64,000 nt of DNA from Stichopus chloronotus (lineage: Eukaryota; Echinodermata; Holothuroidea; Aspidochirotida; Stichopodidae): contig CM037830.1 of assembly GCA_021234535.1 (NCBI GenBank), forward strand, positions 21,693,116-21,757,115, in the 5' to 3' direction. Positions within the stretch are counted from its first letter, which is position 1. Each line of letters starts with the position of its first letter. Positions 47,357 through 58,650 of the stretch are shown here, in pieces. Below the pieces are notes generated by a model. The model made no database searches and was not told the origin of the DNA. It saw only the letters and a list, made by a program, of their open reading frames with translations. The position numbers and the translations under genes were made by a program.

Positions 47357-47926
47357 CCAGTCAAGTGGTTAATTTTTTATTGTACCACGGTTATAATAGT
47401 GAGTGTTTGCGTGTGTGTCCAACGTTTGGACCCGTTTGGACCTGAAGTCAATTGTCGGTCGGGTACCCCAGTAGCTGGATACGTGACTTCTGTACGACTA
47501 CCAGTTGGTTGTTGTGAATTGATAATGCAACACATTGCTTTTATATGTTGGTACAGTACCATGTATCTTACATACAGTCGTGACAAAGAAGTGTGTTTAA
47601 AGTCAGGAAAAAGGAAACAATTTCAGAATCGGGTTCTGACGTTGTCAGTCAACTGGGGTTGCCTGGGTCCTCCTTGCAAACACTGGTTAAATGATTGTAC
47701 CCCACACCATATCATTAATGGCTCGTGTGATATGCTCTCGCTCCTGGTTCATCTCATGGGCAAACATAACATTTCATTGTCTTATATACTTCACTCCTTA
47801 CTTTCGTGTCTCCTCACAACAAATGCACTCCCTTCTTTGGTGCCATTTTGTAGCTGCCTTGTGAAGCACTTAGTCAAGCAAAGTGGTTGTTCCTGTTTAG
47901 AGGCAGAGAGGTTGATTGAAATTTGA
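47357..47926 (+). CDS. Longest uninterrupted frame (190 codons), unrecognised
   Basis: The frame is open from just after a TAA at 47354-47356 to TGA at 47924-47926. A GTG at 47399 would give 175 codons, and the first ATG is at 47524. At this base composition a frame this long is uncommon but could occur by chance about once in several windows of this size. The translated region is cysteine-rich (about 15 Cys) with a hydrophobic leucine-rich segment near the end. No domain is recognised. If coding, it is more likely an internal or terminal exon than a complete gene, since no good start context exists. Clear splice sites were not found. Confidence 0.17.
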   Translation, partial: PVKWLIFYCTTVIIVSVCVCVQRLDPFGPEVNCRSGTPVAGYVTSVRLPVGCCELIMQHIAFICWYSTMYLTYSRDKEVCLKSGKRKQFQNRVLTLSVNWGCLGPPCKHWLNDCTPHHIINGSCDMLSLLVHLMGKHNISLSYILHSLLSCLLTTNALPSLVPFCSCLVKHLVKQSGCSCLEAERLIEI

Positions 47927-50900
47927 TAATCTTCAACCAAACTCCACTCCAATATTACAATGCTCTTGCTTGGTCCGTTTGGAAGAGCAGTTCAAATCAG
48001 GAGAAAAGGGACTATGTAGAAATGTGATAATGGACTGGACATATGATAAAGCAAGTTCAACTGCAACAAATCCCCTAAAATGGAGATAATTAACCTTGAT
48101 AATTCTTTCCTTTCATCCTTTATATTTTCTTCCCATCAAGGCTATGTCCTCCTTTCAGTACTTTTGTTGAACTGACTAATTCTTTGTCATTCATTTCAGC
48201 AAGGTTTCACCTGACCCACTTGCTAGTTTTGGTTTCAAAGTGGTAAAGTCAACTTTGAATTTCTTGTTGGTTATAGATTTGAACTCAAAAAATGTAATTA
48301 GATAGAAGTTTCTTGAAATTCAGAGTGCTGAGACATGATCCATACATCTTTTTGAAGTGTAGCCGTTTGGCGCCAGATATGTTTCTTCACTTTTTAGTTG
48401 TTATGATTAAACCAGATATGTTTACATATCAATAATATTTTTCTCAAGTTTTTTGAGCAAAGAAGCATTATCTTCCACCACACATCGCATTGTATCAAGC
48501 TCGAGAAAATTCGCTGAAAATTGAAAAGCAAGCGCGCAAGACAGGGCTGTTATGAAAATTGACGTAGCATTATTTCCTGATAAAACTGTGACATAGTAAT
48601 TGGCTTCTTCTCCCTAGAGAAGCATTATCAGGCCATGAGGCATCACAGGGGGGCCAACTCTTACTGTTTTATGACAGTAAATTAATTATGAATAAATTTA
48701 ATGCTCTCTCAGGTGTAAAATGTAGGCCAAAGCATTTTATGTAGCATTCTTGGTTGGGTCGTTTTCTTGGGTGTTTTTGTTTTATGTCAATGGAGGAGGA
48801 TTGTTATTTGTAGCCAAACTCTCCATCTAGGTTAAGACTAAAAGTAGTGTCAGTAGAGCATGTGAGGTAATTAATTGTATCATTTGATTGCAAAAGAAAG
48901 AGGTTAAAAGATCTTGTTGTAAACACCTGAAGTATTGTATTGTATTTGGAATACTACGGAACAAAGACGATGCTTGCACAAATCTTTTCACCATAATTTG
49001 CTGTTTTGCTTTTGCTATGTTTGTCAAATGCGTATTGAGTAGCACAATCGAAAGGTTTCAAGCAAGGAAGAACAATGAGGATACCCCTACCCACAGATTC
49101 ATTTGAAACTCGGTGTCTCAGATCAGGGAGCTGCCACTCTCCCCGCTCAGATACTTTCAAGAGCGAACAGTGCATCATTTGTTAAATGTATTTAACTAAA
49201 ATTCAATCGGTCAGTTTGCATAATTCGATAATAATTTGTAGTGATATTGTAATTTTGGATGATTTGTGTTAAATTACTGTACTACTGTATATAATTACAT
49301 GGAATGTTAAAATTGAATGGGACCCATTATCAGGATACTAATCACAGTAATCGCACTAGTGTAAGTGCTAATTACCACATCAACTAAAGTATGGCCACGG
49401 GGTCGTGTCCGACACTTTGTTGCACATGGCAAGTCCAGTCATGACATTACCACAGCTGAATTTAAATGAATTCATTCAGAAAAAAAAAAAAAGTGGTGGA
49501 CCTGTTTGATTCTCAAAAAGTTTCTAATACCAGACATATTGCTGTTTGGGAACATGTTTTTGTCACTTTAGTCCGACTGACTGAAAGCAATCGATGGGTC
49601 GTGTGGATTTAATATTAAAATGCTGAGCTGAAGATGTATGCTAACGAACTACATCCTAATTTTGCTTTCAATTGTTCTGCAATTGCCATGTTTTATCTTG
49701 CTTTCAGAGCTACTCCATCCATCATACAGTTTCAACTCATGCAGGCATGCATACGTAATGTGACTTGGAAAGCTAAATCGCACAGTGAAAATGAAAGCAG
49801 TCCATGCTAGAATAAATGACTGTCATGGTTTTACAAGTAGCATCTCCAAAGCCGTAATTACTGAATCACAAAGGCATGTTAACTTTCCATTTACAGTAGA
49901 AGCTTATTGCAACAGACATAAAGTGGCATAAATTTTTTAGATGGCGTGTGTCTGGAAATAGGCCACATTTTGCCTGTGGAAATAGATCTATTGATTTGTA
50001 TGAATTTTATCTGAGAAATATTCGACTCAAGTCATTTGCTGACTGGAGCTACCCCGTAGACGACGAGTTGGCTTCTGTCGTCATGCAGTTTGGATCGGTG
50101 TGCATGTTGGCAAGCACAACACTTTTCTGTGTGTGTACAGTACTTTTGACAGCGGCCATTTTGAAGGACTTCCATAAATTGAGTGATGGATGTAACATTT
50201 CATGCTCAATTTTTTTTTTTTTTTCCGGCAGTCCCTCAAGAAGACAGCTTGGACATCATGGGCACATGGTTGCATATGTCATATTTATAGCATGCTAGAA
50301 GGTTATCAGAAACTTCCATTGAAAGTGATGAAACTGTCATGCATTTGCTTGTGATACGATGCATCCTGAGGAGGAACTTCACTGAGAGAACAAAAAACGT
50401 AAAATTCTGATTAGTCTTACTTCGGCTAAACATATATACTATGAATGGAACATGGTCAAACCTCATATTTGTCATGTTTAATGGCAGTGTACTACCTGTT
50501 ATAGCCCAGTGTCCATTTACGCGTATTAATTACTGTGGGCAGCTAGGCCACTGGTGGGTGTATCAGTAGGAACCACAATGCATTTTAACATGTTAGTTCC
50601 TTATAAGCCAAACCAACATGTAGGGTAACTGTGTAGTTCAACTGTTCTCCCTCATGACAGCTACAAAAGGCGAAATTCTTTTGGCCAGACTCTGGTCACT
50701 TTCTGTTCCAAATCCTTTCAAGATGCACTCAGGCTTCTGCATCATTTAGATGGACAGCATATCGGTGAAGAACACTAAACCAATTCCTAATTCAGATCCA
50801 TATATCCATATGCATAGACCAGCAGAAGAACATTAACAAAGTCTGTGTGTTCCTTTTAGTGTTTGCACCGGGTATCCAAACGATACTGTCAGCACCCCAT

Positions 50901-51424
50901 TTCTGAAATTTCTCCCCGGATACAAACTTTCACCAAGGTACACTGTACTTGTGACAAAATTTAGCTTGTACGCCTGAAGACACTGCATTCATTGTCTTGC
51001 CAGAATGAAAGATACGCAGTGAATATATTTACATGCAAAACTAAATACAGAAGTATGACTTCACAACAAACTCCCATCCTAATGGACTCACTGGATATGA
51101 ACTTTGTGTACCAGGGTTCATATGCAAACATTAGTCCATCATATACAACCACTAGTGTTCCCACTTCCTCGTCTGCTGTTTTCTCACCTTTTACTGAAAA
51201 CACACGAAGGAAAATACAGTTATTCAGTCGCTACATTAATAATTAAGTTTCAAAGTGGAATGAGGATACGTAGCCACGACATCAGCCACTTCAACTTAAA
51301 GCTTGATGTACATATAGAGCATGCATGCTGGAGTCCTTGTGTACTCTGAGTTCCTTCTGTCAAAGAACCATCAGCTCCCAAAGGTTTGGGTGTGATCTGT
51401 CTCAGATTTTCGAGAGGATACTTA
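47927..51424. other. Non-coding stretch
   Basis: No supportable gene. The 12 bp word CCAGATATGTTT is repeated at about 48374 and 48412. There are an A-run near 49481 and a T-run at 50211-50224. Frames at 48888-49106 and 49948-50298 are open but mirrored by minus-strand frames and lack splice context. Confidence 0.5.
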
Positions 51425-51628
51425 AATTCACAGCGTGTACTCCCTCACCTCATGTAACCTACACATAACCATATTAGACCATGGGTCTAGCATCTGGCAG
51501 TTTTGTGTGTGTGTATCTGGCCACCGCCCTTCCATAATTGCCAGCCTTTTGGTCAATGTGGTAATGCGTGTAGGTTATATGAGGTGAGTACATCGCTAGC
51601 GAAGTCCCAAACCAGTAAGTTTTGGTTA
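51425..51628. repeat. Foldback repeat, copy D (loop inverted)
   Basis: The left arm begins AATTCACAGCGTGTACTCCC at 51425. The right arm runs from GGTCAATGTGGTAATGCG (51551) to about 51605, followed by the family tail GTCCCAAACCAGTAAG. The loop is longer than in copy C and contains AGCATCTGGC (51489-51498), a GT run and CCGCCCTTCC. These are reverse complements of the loop in copies B and C, while the outer tail lies on the same side. Confidence 0.88.
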
Positions 51629-52666
51629 AACAAATCGGAATTGACAGCGCAGGAATGAGTATATGAGTGAAATCTGTATTGATAGTCAATATTGGCAACT
51701 TGAAATAATACATGCTACATTTGAAAATTGATGTCAGCTGTAAATGTTAAGGGCCGGTGGGGGGATCATCCTTTGAGAGGTCTCGTCTCTTTCGAGGTTG
51801 GATTTTCATATATGCCACACAGTGCTTCAGATCTTTATGACGACCTGCTTCCGATGGCTTTTATCGTTAATTTTAACTTTGACTGCCATCACAACAGTAT
51901 AAAAACCTGCCAACCTGCAAAAGTAATGAAAAAGCTATTCTTTTTATTCGCATTTTTCTCAAATTGGATGTGAACGTTGTTTCTGTTTGAATGAATACAT
52001 CTTTATTATTGATAGATTTAGGTTTCCTTCCAGCCAACCTGTCGAAAAGTTTGCCAAAATTTGACAGTTAAAAAATGTCTTTTTGCCATTAACTGTGATG
52101 GCACATCATCAGCCTATCCTCCATTAGGAGGCCCAGAATGTTAACCGGCTTGGAAATGATGATGGAGGAATCACCTCGTGGCGATATCGATTGTCTCTGA
52201 GCTCGACATTGCAGATGGGAAATTGTGCCAAGGATCTTCATGACATTAAATTTCATCAATACTCCCAAAAGTTTTTCTTTTTGTCAGATGTGACGTTTTT
52301 CTTTTCTTCACTGAAAAATTCATCCTTGAAGAAGTCTTTTTCTCGATCACCGGCAGTCCAACCCATGTTTTGTATTAAAGCAATTTTTAATACATTCTAC
52401 AGGGTGAAATTTGTCAGTCTTATCACATAATCTCTTGCCAAATTTTTTTTGGTATCTGATGAAGGCCAACCTGCTATTGGCATGTGACAACTAGGTGATA
52501 CTTAAGGCAGAGAAAAACTGGGTGAAACTCTACTGCAGGAATTTGTGCCTCGTATCAGTTGTTGGGGATTGCTTTCTCTCCTCGTTAAAAGCTGCGTTTG
52601 TCTTGTCTGAGTCCAACGTGATTATCGAGCGATGCGAGAATTGGTGCAATCACCATAGCGAAGTGT
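51629..52666. other. Non-coding stretch
   Basis: No supportable gene. Open frames near 51728-51973 and 52191-52430 lack recognisable motifs or splice sites. Confidence 0.5.
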
Positions 52667-52722
52667 CAGGAAGTGACCTACATCGTTCAGGAGCGGCGAA
52701 AATGGCGGCGTACGGTGGTTAG
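52667..52722 (+). promoter_or_regulatory. Candidate TATA-less promoter: ETS and YY1-like motifs
   Basis: CAGGAAGTGA (52667-52676) matches an ETS/GABP-type site. Twenty-two bases downstream, AAAATGGCGGC (52699-52709) matches the YY1-type motif often found at animal transcription starts. The ATG inside the latter opens a six-codon frame ending in TAG at 52720-52722, so it would be an upstream ORF or part of a UTR. The surrounding 100 bases are CpG-richer than their flanks. This pairing is familiar from housekeeping promoters. No downstream coding exon is identified. Confidence 0.28.
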
Positions 52723-53878
52723 ATCATCAGAATGCGTGGAGAATGTGTACGTTACGGTTTGGGTAGGGTTCTCATTCGATTCGAATGATACCCAGTGACA
52801 TTGTAGACATTGAATGTGCCAGAAAATGGTCAGTAACAGCTTCAAAGCAGCATCTCGAGTCTCTTCACTACAATTTTACAAACCATAACGACTGCAATAT
52901 AGTCCATGCAGTAAATATTAATTTACAGAAATTACAGCTTTCTACTCTGCACTCTCAGAACCTATGATCGAAATAGCGATAAGCTCCACCCGCATTCTGA
53001 ATGTGTAAAACAAGAAGGAAAAAAAAAAGCCAAATCATTGAATACAAGGTACAGTTTCTGAAGTTCTAACTTAGCACTGGTTGATCTTCATCACTTCTTT
53101 TAGGCACCAGTGTACTGTACAAATTTGTGTGTGTCAGTAATACCTACGGCATGCGAAGGATTATCTGTGAATGAAACGATTTGTAAGCCATCAGTGATTG
53201 GTAGAATTTGAAAATTGACACAGCACTTGCATGCAATTAACATCAAAGAAGTAAATCTTCAGACAAACATTGGCTTGAAAGTCAAGTCTATACATCACCT
53301 TTGATAAGTAATCAATGTTTGCTTGCGGAAAAAGTTATTGAATGTCGTAGCTTCACGTCGTGCCAGCGATGTATTGCAAACTTCATGGACGTAACAGACT
53401 TGTGTGAAATAAATGTTCCAAAGCAATTTGCTGCCTCAGAAAGGTATGCATGAGTGCAGTCTGAATTTCAGATGATTTGTTGTTCCTAGTGACAACACCT
53501 GTTGTTTACCTTGAGTCGAAACCAGTAATTGATCTTAAGACCACATCACGCATAAAATTGACCACAAACATGATTGTAACCTATTAGTGTCTACTACCAA
53601 ATTGTCTTTGACTTTTCAAATGGTGGATAATTTCAAATGTTGTCGTTGATACAATGACTAAAAAGAAAACAGCAGTCATCCTCCTATAGTTTCGGATCTC
53701 CTCGAAATGGAAAACTTTGGCACCAGCGAGTCAAGTGTCTCTTTGGTTTGCTCGATTCCAGATTTGAAATCCACTCTGGGTCATCAGTATCACAAGTGGT
53801 TTCTGAAATTCGTCTCCCGCTGCTCAATCTTCTGTCTAACTCCGCTATGGTCTAACTTCCCCGCTACCCGTACAGTCC
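52723..53878. other. Non-coding stretch
   Basis: No supportable gene. An A-run is at 53017-53026. A frame at 53707-53919 is open but has no splice support. Confidence 0.5.
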
Positions 53879-53930
53879 GGCCGGCCACGCCTCATCACCC
53901 GTATAAATGGCCAGGATAAACGTTTTCATT
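53878..53930 (+). promoter_or_regulatory. Candidate TATA box with upstream GC-rich block
   Basis: A perfect TATAAAT box (53900-53906) is preceded by the GC-rich block CCGGCCGGCCACGCCTC. It is followed 26 bases downstream by TTTCATTAC, which approximates an initiator. The spacing is right for a TATA/Inr promoter. No open frame of note follows within a few hundred bases, so it might drive a non-coding exon or be fortuitous. Confidence 0.2.
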
Positions 53931-55270
53931 ACTCATGTGTTTGGTTTGATGCATGTTGGCAAGTCTTATTTAACACTAGCAAATTTACTTAGGAATGCAA
54001 GTACTATTGACAAATCTCATTGATGGTTGACAGGTCGACACTCAGGCCATTGCATATCACGCTGTTAGGAAAATGCCTCTTTTTTTTTTTATATCGCTTA
54101 AAGGCGATATGGTTTGGCGGGGCATCTCATCTGCCAACAGGAAAAGGATGATTCATACGGAATCTCTGGAAGGAAATCAAAATCCCGAGCTTTTCCATGG
54201 TCTTGTAACTTTGAGATTGATGGCGAAACAGAGTAAATATTTGCCCAGCTTCTAGGAGTCGATCGAAAGTAGGATGGTGGGAGTGAAAATGTGGTAAATT
54301 TGTGAGTTGGGAGGAACTCAAGATTGACTTAACTCCCTTGCCAGTGCCTCTTTCCTTAATTTTGTCGAATGACGTTTTTTCAAAGGATGCATGCATGCTT
54401 GCAAGCCTGCATCTGATTTCTGTCCAAGCTTGGTTAATCTGTATCTCTGTGAGTTACAGATCTTCTGTCTCTCTCTTCACATCTTTTTGATGTGTTAACT
54501 ACAAAAGTTAATATAATACTGTAAATCTTTAATGACTGAAATTAGTGATTTGTCTTCAGGTGAAGGGTTCTACAAAACCATCCAAGGAACACAGAAGTCT
54601 TTGCTAAAGCAGAGTTGAGCCTGATGGAATAAATGGAAAGCCGCAGGAGCTTCATGGTCAGTTCTACAACCCTCCTTGTATTTTTCTGGGCCACCCTAGC
54701 TTATTAGCCTATGTTGATACTACAGAAGCGGCTGTTCAAATTGTGCGAGGGTCAACTTGCTTGTAGTGTAAGTCAAAAGCACACAGGCACATTGATGCAA
54801 ATATGAAATTAATAACTATCTGTGTTGCTTCTTTGACTTCCTTGAAGGGATTCCTTCCTTCCAATCTATTGTGTTGTGGCAATCACTCACAGAATGTTCT
54901 CAAGCCACTTTGTCTCGCTATTCAACTTCAAGCTGCAGAGATATTTCTTACTGAGTGTGTTTTGTTTCTTTCATGACATTTGAACATACCAAGGAGTCGT
55001 CATGTCTCAATTCCTATACGTCTCTGCTACATTCACTCTGACTCCCCTTTTCTCCCTCCTCACGTTGCCCAATCTTCAGACCATGATCCAATAACCGACA
55101 AAGATATCGCCAAAATAGTGGAAAATAAATGACATGTAACGACGGGATGATGTGGCCCCGTAGTTCGTGCACTTCCAGCTAACCATCATAATTTTCAGGG
55201 TATCGGTTGCTTTGGTGTGTTGCGCATTGAGTCTCCAATACTAGGTTTTTTTTTTTTTGCGGCATCGCAG
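53931..55270. other. Non-coding stretch with a small hairpin
   Basis: No supportable gene. A T-run (54079-54090) abuts ATATCGC (54091-54097), which pairs exactly with GCGATAT (54104-54110) around TTAAAG. Open frames at 54073-54490 lie on both strands without splice support. Confidence 0.5.
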
Positions 55271-55388
55271 GGTGTCGGTTCGATGATGTTCCGTTAATGC
55301 CTGCCTGATCTGCTGCAGCATTCTGTTGCCTGCATCTCCATCCCTTCTTCTCGTCTCTCAAAACTTTCGCCGACGTCCCGCTGGGAAG
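55271..55388 (+). other. Candidate non-coding exon
   Basis: A 13-T tract followed by GCGGCATCGCAG (acceptor ending at 55270) and a good donor, GGGAAG then GTAAGA (55388/55389), bracket a 118-base CpG-richer segment. All three plus-strand frames contain stops, so it would have to be a UTR, lncRNA or poison exon. An internal acceptor, GATCTGCTGCAG, could shorten it. Confidence 0.2.
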
Positions 55389-56701
55389 GTAAGATTACCC
55401 CAGTTGGGCGTTAGATCAATAATACATTCATAGAAACAAGATGAGAAGATTGATCTCCATATCGTGGATGGAAGTCGGGGAGAAGAAGGAACTGAAAAAA
55501 GAAAGGGGGGAAAGAAATAATAATGAAAAGGAGCAGCACACATTCAGGTGTTATCTACGGTTTGGGGTTTGCGAAGAAAGGCCTCGATAAGTGGCGTAGG
55601 CGGTGTATTTGCTGAAACAGAGTAAGGAGTTCTGATATTACAAGGGTGGAGTGCTTGGCCTAGAAATTAATCACGCTACAAGGCTCGCTCCAATAATGCT
55701 GCTGTTCCTCTGAGACGTTACTTAGACGGAAATGACAGCTTTGGCGAGATAATTTACATAAATTTCTGAGATATTGGCACCGGTGATGAGCACTGACACT
55801 TTTCAGGGTGAAGTACATTAATTTGCACATTTTGAGGCTTATATGTGTGCGTGTGTATGTGTCAAGAAACAGATATCTAAGAAAAAAAGTGAAGTTCCAC
55901 CCCCCAGCTTCTGTAATTTCTTGCCAAAATTCATTGACCCAGGCTTCTTTGGGAGGAATCCCATGTCTGCTGTAGCGTTTCCCTTTGCGAGTTAGTCGTT
56001 CTTTTCATTTACGGAGAGGTTTTCTGTCATTGGGTATCAGATGAGAAAGCTCATTATGGCCATTATCTTCTTCGTCAACTTCAGCGTCGACCCTGAAGCA
56101 TAACAAGTTAAGTTGAGATGTCACTATGAGATCATTTTGTTTGTTTTACCATTTGGATGTAAGCAGCCTTTCTTTTTCAGTGTACTGTATGTAGAATGTC
56201 AGATGGCTGTCAATTGAGCTTGGGCAGTGTACCAAATTATTTGGGAATTATGTCCTCCATTTTGTCATCTTCGCTCTGAAAAAGAATGTCATAGTTTCAG
56301 ATTGTTCCGTTTAATGTACAACTTACAGTGCTGGAAAAATGGTCAAAGTTGCAAATGCTTTACGAAAGTCGCTGCAATGGTACAAATGGCCTTGCCTGTC
56401 GCCTGTTGTTGTCAGTCAATAGTTTAGTAAAGCCAGGAGAGGTAGTAACATCCACATGAAAATATAACTGCAATCGCAGAGTTTTCATAAACCTGTTCTG
56501 TGGCCGATTTTGATTGTTTGTTAATTGTTCGAAAAGATTTGTGCAAACTGTTACTGTGACAAATGCCGAGTCTAGCCTGACACAGAATTTGAACTTTTCT
56601 TAGCGTTTAATTGGCATGAGCTTATAGAGCCGATTGTCTCAAATCCAAGTACTTGTACATTAACCTACCCTGTTGGTTCCTCTCTTCATCCTCACTTGCA
56701 G
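55389..56701. other. Non-coding stretch
   Basis: No supportable gene. A purine-rich tract lies at 55480-55535. A frame at 56227-56427 has no splice context. Confidence 0.5.
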
Positions 56702-57095
56702 CTGCTTGGATTGGATCTCATATTTCTTCCATTGTCCATCTTTCAAAGCTGTTATCAGAGCTTTTATCCTTCCGTCCTAAGTTAGTCCTGCTGTTTTTCT
56801 CCCTTTTTCTGATACAGTCGATGGTTTCTTCCCATTTCATCTTTCATCGTGTCTACACCCTGATCAAACAAACTGTAATTTTAGGGATTAAAACCGTGGC
56901 CGCTCTCCCTCGTGTGTTTTTTTCCCTCCGCCCAGGACATCCCCTCGCTCATCACGAGTGGCTTAAAAGCCCATGCTAATGAAACCACCGCTCGGTTTTG
57001 CAGGTTCACGATAACAAAATTTTTGGCCGGAATGCCTTTCTCTCCTGGGAGTTTCTCTTTGGTCAAGGGGTTTTTGTTCATATTTATTGACAAAG
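56702..57095 (+). other. Candidate exon(s) with two good acceptors and a donor
   Basis: TTCCTCTCTTCATCCTCACTTGCAG-type sequence ends in an acceptor at 56701, and a second, GTTTTTTTCCCTCCGCCCAG, ends at 56935. From 56936 a frame is open for 160 bases (53 codons plus one base) to CAAAG followed by the donor GTAATT at 57095/57096. The peptide begins DIPSLITSGLKAHANETTAR and ends in a hydrophobic FLFIFID segment. A different frame is open from the first acceptor to 56979. The minus strand is also open across 56881-57093 with equally plausible codons, so strand is uncertain. The segment includes ATGCTAAT, an octamer-like word. No family is recognised. Confidence 0.22.
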
Positions 57096-58443
57096 GTAAT
57101 TACGAGAAACTGGTATGTATTGCTGGTGTTGACATCTTGTACTGAACCTGCATCCAGTGCTTCTACAGTTTAAAGCTATATCAACATTTACAGCAAAACC
57201 ATTATAGATCATCACAGTGCTGTTACTGCAGGGGAGTTTTTTTTTTTTTTTTCAAATTTATGGAGCATTTGAGATTGTTTGTAAAACATTAACTTCCTGT
57301 CTGGGATCCACTGTATATCCACCTGTACTGTGCGAAGCAAGGTGCAGTCTACAAGCCACTTAGTGGTTGTTAATGTTTTGCCACAAAGTGATAATTTATC
57401 ATTTTGTAAGTACCAAAAGAAAACAATTACATTCTAGCCTGCCAAAGTTTGGTCATGTCTGTAAAGAAGAAAAAAAAGCACAAGCATAGAAATTATCTTT
57501 GGGATGATCCCATTTTTGAGACTCCTCTTGGTCAAGTTTCGTCAGTTTATTCCTATAAGTGAGACGTGACAATGACTTGATTGTTGGAGTCACTTATACA
57601 GTAATGATGTCCAGTGGACACAGAACTAACAAGGAAAATGTGGTCGTCGCTGCCAAAAATTATGTTGTACACACAGAGCAAAATGTTAATTTTCTGCATC
57701 ACTGTTGTATGGATGCACTTGCATTGTGCTCTTAACAATGCAAATTGTACTTCAGCCAGTAACTGACTCTTTTGCAGGTAATCTAAGTAAAGTTTGCAAC
57801 TGGCCTTCTCTCATAATTTGTTTCCTCTGAGAAAGTTCAAGCATCTAGTCCATTACGACAGTCCTGAAACTTCTTCATGCCGTTGTTTTGTGTCTCCTTC
57901 TTCTGCCTTCGTCTTTACACGCTCATCTGTTTTTACTCCTTTGACCAGTCTGGCAGCTCCTTCTAAAATTGACGGAAAATCGCAGAAAGAAGCGTAACCT
58001 GTCTAATTCAGTGTATGACCGAAAGGGTCATTGTCCCTTGTCTTCAAGATTAGGAATTGACACTTGCAAAAAAGAAAAAAAGAAAAAGAAAAAAAAAACG
58101 GAGAAAATTTGGACGTACAGCTACGTCACCGAGTTGAGATGCCCAGATATCCAGTTGGACAGGACACTTTTGTTAAATCCATCAGCTCTATCTATTTGCT
58201 CCATCTTTCTTCAGTTTGTGGAGATTTTCCCCACCAGCAAACTATGAATCATGTCCACGGTTTGATTTCGATAGAACTGCTTGTGTCCTCCAGGATGTCC
58301 GTCGACGGTGCGAGGGACTATGTTAACACGTGGTTGGAAACGGCCAGTAATTGGCCATCACTTCACCATTTATGGTTTTGAAGGCAGCAAATGAAGCTGC
58401 GAAACCCTCTGAGGCGTTTTTGGTCTTAAAAGCATTATTTATC
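57096..58443. other. Non-coding stretch with A-rich tract
   Basis: No supportable gene. A 16-T run lies at 57237-57252 and an A-rich (AAAAAGA)-type tract at 58067-58100. Open frames at 57794-58381 overlap in two frames and are not convincing. Confidence 0.5.
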
Positions 58444-58650
58444 CTACCCTATCATTAATCTGTTTATAATCTCTTTGCAAAGTTCTCTTTTCAATTTTCG
58501 ACGTGCCTGACAGGGAATCTGCTCTCGGAGTTCCCTCCCGGAGGTATCGTAAAGGTTTCCCCTGTCAAGACCAATATTGCGTCCGTAACTGGCTAACAAG
58601 GGTTGCATGCAGTAGATGATGATATAAATTAAAGGCTTGAGTGGAAACAT
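58444..58650 (-). CDS. Candidate neuropeptide-precursor-like small ORF
   Basis: A minus-strand ATG at 58650 opens a 68-codon frame ending in TAG. Residues 1-23 resemble a signal peptide: a lysine near the start, a hydrophobic core (LIYIIIYCMQPLL) and small or polar residues ASYG after it. The rest is hydrophilic with two cysteines. Near the C-terminus a Lys-Arg pair precedes ELCKEIINRLMIG and then the stop. Cleavage after KR, with the final glycine used for amidation, is the standard layout of a terminal amidated peptide. Codon use in residues 30-68 is balanced. The start context is weak, and an acceptor-like site lies 22 bases upstream of the ATG. No family is recognised, and chance cannot be excluded. 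Confidence 0.22.
   Translation of the reverse strand: MFPLKPLIYIIIYCMQPLLASYGRNIGLDRGNLYDTSGRELREQIPCQARRKLKRELCKEIINRLMIG

Noticed and set aside
56653..56979. 108-codon frame as a complete protein
   Set aside because: It starts at TTG and spans two strong splice-acceptor sites. The openness probably reflects pyrimidine richness, so only the splice-bounded part was kept.
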